DNA from: Planctomycetota bacterium
GTDB lineage: Bacteria; Planctomycetota; UBA8108
DNA: 5,510 bases
Direction: 5' to 3'
Assembly: GCA_016928605.1 (NCBI GenBank)
Contig: JAFGKN010000289.1
Location: 1-5,510, forward strand
The notes under the pieces were generated by a model. The model ran no database searches. It was not told the origin of the DNA and saw nothing but the letters and a program-made list of their open reading frames with translations. This document shows, one piece after another, positions 1-4,048 of the stretch. Position numbers and translations under genes: made by a program. How positions within the stretch are numbered: the first letter of the stretch is position 1; each line of letters starts with the position of its first letter.

Positions 1-188
1 GAGCCCACGTCCTTGCCGTCGATGATCACCTTCGCCCCCTCCGGAGCCGTCGTGACGAAGACCTGCGTGTCGGCCTCCTTCCTGGTCTCCACCGATGAGG
101 GCTTGACGGTCTTCGTCTCCTCGGCGAGGGCCGCGCTCACGGCCATCGCTCCGGAGAGCGCGTACAGGATGAACATCGGGCGAATCAT
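1..188 (-). CDS. Secreted PEGA-domain protein, N-terminal part only (continues beyond the left edge)
   Basis: The gene reads leftwards and is cut by the window edge after 62 complete codons. The start is the ATG at 186-188, preceded by a strong Shine-Dalgarno AAAGGAG (complement of 195-201) with a 6-nt spacer. Residues 1-22 form a Sec-type signal peptide: MIRP, a hydrophobic stretch, then ALA before EE as a plausible cleavage site. A polar, charged linker of about 20 residues follows. At about residue 43 the sequence VFVTTAPEGAKVIIDGKDVG begins, which is the typical first strand and hairpin of a PEGA domain, including the literal PEGA tetrapeptide and the V-x-x-DG turn. PEGA domains are small beta-rich modules found in surface and envelope proteins; their ligands are mostly unknown. 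The gene is divergent from the sigma factor/kinase unit, whose kinase ends in a similar outer domain, so a functional link is plausible. The rest of the protein is unseen, so its full role cannot be given. Confidence 0.82.
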   Translation of the reverse strand, partial: MIRPMFILYALSGAMAVSAALAEETKTVKPSSVETRKEADTQVFVTTAPEGAKVIIDGKDVG

Positions 189-194
189 GTCTGG

Positions 195-201
195 CTCCTT
201 T
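195..201 (-). promoter_or_regulatory. Ribosome binding site of the leftward PEGA gene
   Basis: On the minus strand this reads AAAGGAG, six bases before the ATG at 186-188. It is a near-perfect Shine-Dalgarno and fixes the start of a gene otherwise visible only as an edge fragment. Confidence 0.8.
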
Positions 202-304
202 CACCATCCCGGAAAGTGCCGGCGCATCTCCATGCTACCGGCTCGAAAGACGACTTCCATCGACAGAGCAGCCTGTCTCCATCCCTGCCTATGCGCCGCA
301 GGCC

Positions 305-318
305 GCCGGTTGGCCGGC
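305..318. repeat. Short inverted repeat abutting the sigma-gene promoter
   Basis: Arms GCCGG (305-309) and CCGGC (314-318) flank TTGG. The element ends five bases before the -35 hexamer, in the intergenic region shared by two divergent genes, so it could be an operator. Five-base GC arms are common by chance at this GC content. Confidence 0.25.
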
Positions 319-322
319 TTTC

Positions 323-350
323 TTGAAAAAATTGCCCGACTTCCTATGAT
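323..350 (+). promoter_or_regulatory. Sigma-70-type promoter for the sigma factor/kinase unit
   Basis: A -35 box TTGAAA (323-328) and a -10 box TATGAT (345-350) are separated by 16 bases. Each matches the TTGACA/TATAAT consensus at five of six positions. The site lies in a local AT-rich island (a run of six A at 326-331) within very GC-rich sequence. Transcription would start near 357, giving a leader of only about 18 bases before the ATG at 375. The match is to the housekeeping sigma consensus, so the unit is probably not dependent solely on its own sigma factor. No equally good promoter was seen for the leftward PEGA gene in the same 186-base gap. Confidence 0.65.
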
Positions 351-374
351 CACTGGCGGAGAATCGAAGACGCG

Positions 375-1061
375 ATGAGCATCGAGACGAGAGCCACGCT
401 TCTGGAGCAGCTCCGCACGGGATCGACCCCCCTCGCCTGGGAGGAGTTCTTCCGGCTCTACTGGCCTGTCATCCATGCCTACGCTCGCTGGAGAGGCTGC
501 TCGGAGAACACGGCCGAGGACGTGGTTCAGGACGTCCTCGTCAAGATCTTCGAGCAGCGCGACGTCTTCACCTACGACCCTGCCCGGGGACGCTTCCGCG
601 ACTGGCTCGGCGCCGTCGTTCGCAACAGGGTCGCCGAGATCCGGAGGAGCCCCTCCGAGCGGATGCGAGCCGGCGGCGGGGATGACGTCGCCGCTGCCGC
701 CGCGATCGACGAGGGCCCCGGCCCCGCGGATCGGTGGGAGGCGGCCTTCGAGAGCGCGGTCCTGATGGCTCTCCTCGACGTCGTCCGGCGGGAGGCCGAT
801 CCTCGCGAGTACCTCGCCTTCGAGCTGACGACGCTCGCCGAGGCGAGCCCGGCGGACGCGGCGGCCGTCACCGGGCTGAGCCGGAACGTCGTGTACAAGG
901 CGCGCCGGCGAATCCTGAAGCGGCTGAAGGATCTCGCGGGGGACTACGATGCCGAAGGTCGGCTCCCCGAGCGAGTGCGGGAAGCGATCCGCATGCGCCC
1001 TGCGCCCCGGACGGAGCGCGGGCTGACGCGCCGCGTGCGAGAGACGATGCGAGGGGCGTGA
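375..1061 (+). CDS. RNA polymerase sigma-70 family factor, ECF-like, kinase-associated
   Basis: This is a 228-residue two-domain sigma factor that would redirect RNA polymerase to a specific promoter set. Region 2 spans about residues 22-91. The 2.2 helix carries AEDVVQDVLVKIFE (47-60), with the acidic and Gln residues usual for core binding. The 2.3/2.4 part is FTYDPARGRFRDWL followed by VVRNRVAEIRR. A low-complexity Ala/Gly/Asp/Pro linker covers about 97-120. Region 4 follows at about 126-188, with a helix-turn-helix around SPADAAAVTGLSRNVVYKARRR (158-179). An Arg-rich tail of about 40 residues makes it longer than a minimal ECF factor. The ATG is preceded by GGAG at 358-361 (13 nt away, long) or GAAGA at 366-370, so the ribosome site is weak. 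No anti-sigma gene is adjacent. A Ser/Thr kinase follows immediately, as in kinase-linked ECF groups described in Planctomycetes and elsewhere. The target promoters are unknown. Confidence 0.88.
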   Translation: MSIETRATLLEQLRTGSTPLAWEEFFRLYWPVIHAYARWRGCSENTAEDVVQDVLVKIFEQRDVFTYDPARGRFRDWLGAVVRNRVAEIRRSPSERMRAGGGDDVAAAAAIDEGPGPADRWEAAFESAVLMALLDVVRREADPREYLAFELTTLAEASPADAAAVTGLSRNVVYKARRRILKRLKDLAGDYDAEGRLPERVREAIRMRPAPRTERGLTRRVRETMRGA

Positions 1062-1063
1062 TC

Positions 1064-2248
1064 ATGGAGGATGCCGAGAGACGAGCGCCGGAGACCGACG
1101 AAGCAGCTCCGGCCATCCCGGACTTCACCCTCATCCGGAAGATCGGCAGCGGCGGGTTCGGCGCGGTCTGGCTCGCGATCAACCGGGCGACGGGACAGCC
1201 GCGCGCGATCAAGCTGCTCCCGCGCCGCGGCGCGGGAGCGAGCCGGGAGCTGACATCCCTCACGCGCCTCGAGGCGCACGCCCGGCAGAAGAGCCCTCAT
1301 CTCCTCCCCATCCATCACGTCGGCGAGACGGAGAGCCATCTCTTCTACGTGATGGATCTCGCCGACGATGTCACGGGAGAAGCTCCCACCGCCACCGCGG
1401 GGTACCAGCCGGCGACGCTCGAGCGGAGGCTCCAGGAGGGGGAGCTGACGCCCGAGGAATGCATCCGGCACGCGAGGCAGCTCCTGGGCGCGCTCGCGTC
1501 TCTCCACCAGGCGGGGATGGTGCATCGCGATGTGAAGCCCGCCAACTGTCTCTTCGTCGGCAGCGAGCTGAAGCTCGCCGACTTCGGCCTCCTCACCGAC
1601 GCAGGCCCCGACATCTCACGCCTGGGGACAGAGACGTACATGCCGCCGGATGGGCGCATGGACACGCGCGCCGACGTCTACGCCGCCGGACTCGTCATCT
1701 ACGAGATGCTGACCGGGCTGCCCGCCGACCGGTTCCCCAGCCTCGGGCCGCGCGCGCCGGAGATCCTTCGCGATCCCGCGCTCTCCGGGCTCGTCCGCCT
1801 CTGCCTCGGCGCCTCCTGCCCGCGGCGCGAGGAGAGGTTCTCGAGCGCGGGGGAGATGGCCGCCGCCCTCGAGGAGGTGCTCGAGCCCAGCGGTCCCCCG
1901 CGCCCCGGATCCACAGGGAAGCGGATCGCGTCATTCACCATCGCCGTCCTACTCGCCGGCGGCATCGCGGTCTCCGCGCTTCTCCTCTTCCGCCCGGCTC
2001 ACGAGCGGGTCGACGTGAGCTTCATCACCGCGCCCTACCACGACGCGGTCGTCTACCTCGACGGCGAGCCGGCCGTGAGTCCCGACGGGACGCTCTACAG
2101 GACTCCCTGCACGGTCGAGGGCGTTCCGGCGCGGCCGACGCGCGTGGAGTTCCGGCTCGAGGGGCATCCCACTCTGGACGCGGGCTCGATCGATCTGGCC
2201 GAGTCGCGCCAGATCAAGGCGTCGTGGCCTTCAGGAGAGGATCGATGA
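1064..2248 (+). CDS. Transmembrane Ser/Thr protein kinase with outer C-terminal PEGA-like domain
   Basis: This 394-residue Hanks-type kinase has its catalytic domain at about 21-273. Visible elements are the Gly loop IGSGGFGAVW (27-36), AIK with K50, the catalytic loop HRDVKPAN (154-161; D156, K158, N161), DFG (173-175), a short activation segment ending GTETYMPPD (188-196), and DVYAAG (204-209). A segment YVMDLADD followed by a 12-residue insertion sits after the hinge, a style I associate with kinases from Verrucomicrobia/Planctomycetes. One transmembrane helix covers about 288-309. Residues 316-388 begin VSFITAPYHDAVVYLDGEP and resemble a PEGA domain placed outside the membrane, probably sensory. 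The ATG at 1064 has GAGGGG (1051-1056) seven bases upstream; an in-frame GTG at 1058 overlaps the sigma stop and is an alternative start. The open frame extends further upstream inside the sigma gene but has no family resemblance there. The tight junction implies co-transcription with the sigma factor, its likeliest substrate or effector. Confidence 0.9.
   Translation: MEDAERRAPETDEAAPAIPDFTLIRKIGSGGFGAVWLAINRATGQPRAIKLLPRRGAGASRELTSLTRLEAHARQKSPHLLPIHHVGETESHLFYVMDLADDVTGEAPTATAGYQPATLERRLQEGELTPEECIRHARQLLGALASLHQAGMVHRDVKPANCLFVGSELKLADFGLLTDAGPDISRLGTETYMPPDGRMDTRADVYAAGLVIYEMLTGLPADRFPSLGPRAPEILRDPALSGLVRLCLGASCPRREERFSSAGEMAAALEEVLEPSGPPRPGSTGKRIASFTIAVLLAGGIAVSALLLFRPAHERVDVSFITAPYHDAVVYLDGEPAVSPDGTLYRTPCTVEGVPARPTRVEFRLEGHPTLDAGSIDLAESRQIKASWPSGEDR
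2233..2237 (+). promoter_or_regulatory. Shine-Dalgarno inside the kinase 3' end, serving the ATG at 2245
   Basis: AGGAG lies within the last codons of the kinase, with a 7-nt spacer to the ATG at 2245. It is too far (27 nt) from the ATG at 2265 to serve the small downstream gene directly. It therefore points to initiation at the mini-ORF between them. Confidence 0.5.
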
Positions 2249-2268
2249 GAGACGCGAGGTGCGCATGA
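2245..2268 (+). CDS. Possible seven-residue coupling mini-ORF (MRDARCA)
   Basis: This eight-codon ORF (ATG AGA GAC GCG AGG TGC GCA TGA) starts in the ATGA that contains the kinase stop (2245-2248). It ends in the ATGA that contains the next gene's start (2265-2268). It has an optimally placed AGGAG. It probably acts, if translated, as a relay for terminating and re-initiating ribosomes rather than as a functional peptide. It could also be chance. Confidence 0.3.
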   Translation: MRDARCA

Positions 2269-2459
2269 GAGCAGCGTTCCGCATGTTTCGCGGCACTTTC
2301 AGCACGTGGGAGAGTCTCTTCGAGGAGGCGGCCGCGTTCGCCAGCACGCTGGATCCCGGCCGTCTGATCAACATCTCGCACTCCGAGGACCACAGCGACG
2401 GCGTCGTCACCGTCTGGTTCTGGGAGGACGAGGATCCCGCCGAGCGCGACCTGACATAG
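2265..2459 (+). CDS. Small acidic conserved-looking protein, third gene of the sigma/kinase unit
   Basis: A 64-residue protein with no signal peptide or membrane segment, so probably cytoplasmic. The core reads FRGTFSTWESLFEEAAAFAS (8-27), then a predicted turn, then RLINISHSED (33-42), and then GVVTVWFWEDED (46-57). This suggests an amphipathic helix followed by two beta strands, with an acidic tail. The pattern 'helix, RLI-ISHS, VVTVW-W' resembles small uncharacterised proteins I have seen in environmental bacteria, but I cannot name a family and assign no function. The ATG at 2265 is preferred because GAGG (2256-2259) lies five bases before it; GTG at 2259 and ATG at 2283 are alternatives. 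It begins 16 bases after the kinase stop on the same strand, so it is probably co-transcribed and coupled to it. It could be a partner or regulator of the kinase or sigma factor, which is inference from position only. Confidence 0.68.
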   Translation: MRAAFRMFRGTFSTWESLFEEAAAFASTLDPGRLINISHSEDHSDGVVTVWFWEDEDPAERDLT

Positions 2460-2536
2460 ACTCTCGAGGTTCGCTGCAGCAGGCCGTCCGCACTCCGGGG
2501 ACGCCGGCGCCATCTCCTCTCGATCCGGCTCGCTGC
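2460..2536. other. Convergent intergenic gap, no clear terminator
   Basis: These 77 bases separate two converging genes, where a bidirectional terminator would be expected. Only small palindromes are visible (GCTGCAGC near 2473, CGCCGGCG near 2503) and no T-run follows any of them. Termination here may be Rho-dependent. Confidence 0.4.
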
Positions 2537-3583
2537 CTACCAGCCCGTCCGCGCCACGCCGGGCAGGTCGGCCTCCGGGAGGTCGCGGAGATCCGCAAGC
2601 ATCGGCAGATCATCCACCCAGGGATTGCGCCGCCAGGCGTACTTCTTCAGGTCGCGCAGCGTCTCCGCAGAGAGGCGGGGCATCTTCGCCGCCGCGGTGT
2701 TGAGATCCGCCTGCCGGACGTTGCGGATGCCCGGGATGACGCTCCCCACGTCGTCGTGGCTCAGGACCCAGGCCAGCGCGAGGTCGGCGAGCGTGCCATC
2801 GGGGTAATTGGCCTCCTTCCACCTCCGCAGCACCTCGACCCTCTCGATCGAGGCCGCCAGGTTGTTGCCCCGGAAATAATGGCGGCGGAAATCGGTCTCG
2901 GAGAAGGTCGTCCCGGCGGTGAACTTGCCGGTGAGCACGCCCTCGTCGAAGGGCACCCGGACGATGATCCCCACGTCCTCCTCCCGGCAGACGGGGAAGA
3001 TCGAGTCGCGGGGATGCTGCTCGAACAGGTTGAAGATGACCTGCAGCGAGTCGATGACTCCGGTCCTCAGAGCGCCGATGACGCACTCGGGATACGACTC
3101 CGTCGTGGAGATGCCGACGGCGGCCACCTTGCCGTCCTTCTTGAGCTTCTCGAGCGCCGCGAGCAGCTCGTCGGCGGTGTTCCACGTCTCGCACCAGGTG
3201 TGGAGCTGGTAGATGTCGATGCGCTCGGCGCGGAGGTTCTGGAGCGAGAAGTCCACGCCCTCGACGACGTAGCGCGGCGGGAAGACCTCGTCGAGCGGAG
3301 TCCAGGATGGAGGCCCCCAGCGGCCCTTGCGCGGCGGCAGCTTGGTGGCCACGACGGCTCCGGCGCGCGTCTCGCGCAGCACCTCGCCGATGATCCGCTC
3401 GCTCCGGCCGTCGCCGTAGGCCTGAGCCGTATCGATGAAGTTGCCTCCGAGATCCAGGTAGCGGCGGAGCGCGGCGCGGGAGTCCTCGTCCTTCTGATCG
3501 CCCCAGCCTCCGCCCAGGGCCCACGCTCCGAAGCCGATCTCGCTCACATCGAATCCCGACTTGCCCAGCCTTCGCTTCTTCAT
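2537..3583 (-). CDS. Aldo/keto reductase, NAD(P)H-dependent
   Basis: This 348-residue TIM-barrel oxidoreductase of the aldo/keto reductase superfamily interconverts carbonyls and alcohols using a nicotinamide cofactor, in the cytoplasm. The N-terminus KRRLGKSGFDVSEIGFGAW is the standard first strand. The catalytic tetrad is complete: D51 and Y56 in FIDTAQAYGDG, K81 in VVATKLPP, and H128 in DIYQLHTW. The cofactor-site region VIPGIRNVRQADLN (282-295) is present near the C-terminus. A tail of about 30 residues follows the barrel (WRRNPWVDDLP onwards). Length is normal for the family. The ATG at 3581-3583 has GGAG (complement of 3591-3594) seven bases upstream. The gene converges on the small protein gene ending at 2459 and lies on the same strand as the glycosidase-like gene, 465 bases downstream of it. 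Substrate cannot be deduced; sugars or sugar-derived aldehydes are one option given that neighbour. The frame opposite to it is also open for 432 codons, a GC-rich shadow. Confidence 0.92.
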   Translation of the reverse strand: MKKRRLGKSGFDVSEIGFGAWALGGGWGDQKDEDSRAALRRYLDLGGNFIDTAQAYGDGRSERIIGEVLRETRAGAVVATKLPPRKGRWGPPSWTPLDEVFPPRYVVEGVDFSLQNLRAERIDIYQLHTWCETWNTADELLAALEKLKKDGKVAAVGISTTESYPECVIGALRTGVIDSLQVIFNLFEQHPRDSIFPVCREEDVGIIVRVPFDEGVLTGKFTAGTTFSETDFRRHYFRGNNLAASIERVEVLRRWKEANYPDGTLADLALAWVLSHDDVGSVIPGIRNVRQADLNTAAAKMPRLSAETLRDLKKYAWRRNPWVDDLPMLADLRDLPEADLPGVARTGW

Positions 3584-3608
3584 GTCCGCTCTCCGGAATC
3601 TTGACAGA

Positions 3609-3633
3609 CCGTCCGGTTCCCGCCGGGGGACGG
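3609..3633 (-). promoter_or_regulatory. Imperfect stem-loop in the likely 5' leader of the aldo/keto reductase
   Basis: Arms CCGTCC (3609-3614) and GGACGG (3628-3633) pair perfectly. Inside them CCC (3619-3621) can pair with GGG (3625-3627) around a GCC loop, leaving a one-sided GGTT bulge. It lies 26-50 bases upstream of the reductase ATG, so it could be an operator or a leader hairpin. No ligand or regulator is indicated. Confidence 0.3.
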
Positions 3634-3775
3634 CAGTCCATCATCTGTACGCCTTCCGGACTCCTTGTCATCTCCAAAATCCTGCCGCTGCTCGACTTGA
3701 CCTGCCGGGCACGGAACTCGCGGGATCGATGGGCGAACGCTCCCGACCGCACCGCCGAGAAGATAGGAGTCTCCT

Positions 3776-4000
3776 TTGTCCCGTCTCGCCGACACTTCCA
3801 TGCTCGATATCCTCGTCGAGCTCGACCAGATGGAGTCCCGGCGGCGGTCCCCGCGGTGTTCGCGCCTACCGGCGGGCTACACCCCTGCGCCGGTCGATGC
3901 GCTGAGCTTCCTTCTCCCCCTCCCGCCCCATCGCAGGCCGCGCGCCTGGGTCCGCAAGAGGATCCTCGACGCCCCTCCGATCACCTCGCCCTCTCGCTGA
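3776..4000 (+). CDS. Possible small protein, unrecognised, TTG start
   Basis: A 74-codon rightward ORF lies in the gap between two leftward genes. It begins with TTG at 3776, with AGGAG (3765-3769) six bases upstream. My hand count gives about 68% GC at first codon positions, 57% at second and 85% at third, the ordering expected of real genes in GC-rich genomes. The N-terminus SRLADTSMLDILVELDQMES looks like an amphipathic helix. The remainder is rich in Pro and Arg (LPLPPHRRPRAWVRKRIL) and does not resemble a family I know. Against it: the start codon is rare, the AGGAG is one arm of a palindrome, no promoter is obvious, and another frame is open across the same bases. I assign no function and consider it less likely than not to be real. 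Confidence 0.28.
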   Translation: MSRLADTSMLDILVELDQMESRRRSPRCSRLPAGYTPAPVDALSFLLPLPPHRRPRAWVRKRILDAPPITSPSR

Positions 4001-4021
4001 TCCCACCGCCATCGCTGCGCC

Positions 4022-4038
4022 GCCGCCACGCCGGCGGC
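4022..4038 (-). terminator. GC-rich stem-loop downstream of the glycosidase-like gene
   Basis: Arms GCCGCC (4022-4027) and GGCGGC (4033-4038) enclose ACGCC. The stem ends 10 bases past the stop codon at 4049-4051, where a terminator would sit. There is no T-run after it in the leftward direction, so it is not a canonical intrinsic terminator. It may stabilise the 3' end or be incidental. Confidence 0.3.
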
Positions 4039-4048
4039 CTCTCGCGCA

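Larger units (their letters stand above)
3584..4048. other. 465-base intergenic region between two leftward genes
   Basis: This is the longest stretch without a firm gene. It contains a structured inverted repeat at 3609-3633 next to the reductase start, an AGGAGTCTCCT palindrome at 3765-3775, a possible small rightward ORF at 3776-4000, and a GC stem-loop at 4022-4038 just beyond the glycosidase-like gene. A TTGACA at 3601 and a TTGACC at 3697 have no -10 box at proper distance. No tRNA, rRNA, transposon end or tandem repeat array was seen. It should hold the reductase promoter, but I cannot place it with confidence. Confidence 0.6.

Noticed and set aside
13..378. 121-codon rightward ORF over the PEGA gene and the divergent promoter region
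   Set aside because: It is antisense to the secreted PEGA protein, crosses the promoter, and encodes no recognisable domain.
734..1063. Upstream in-frame extension of the kinase into the sigma gene
   Set aside because: This stretch overlaps the sigma factor in another frame and encodes low-complexity Arg/Gly/Ala sequence. The ATG at 1064 has a good ribosome site and precedes the kinase domain by the usual distance.
1459..2268. 269-codon ORF in another frame of the kinase gene
   Set aside because: Arg/Ala/Gly-rich shadow of the kinase reading frame. Only its last eight codons are of interest, as the mini-ORF at 2245-2268.
2306..3604. 432-codon rightward ORF lying over the whole aldo/keto reductase gene
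   Set aside because: It is antisense to a gene with an intact family signature and catalytic tetrad. Its translation is rich in Arg, Gly, Ala and Glu with no domain, as expected from mirrored GC-rich codons.
3601..3606. Perfect TTGACA -35 hexamer on the plus strand
   Set aside because: Nothing resembling a -10 box lies 15-19 bases downstream, and the only rightward ORF begins 170 bases later.
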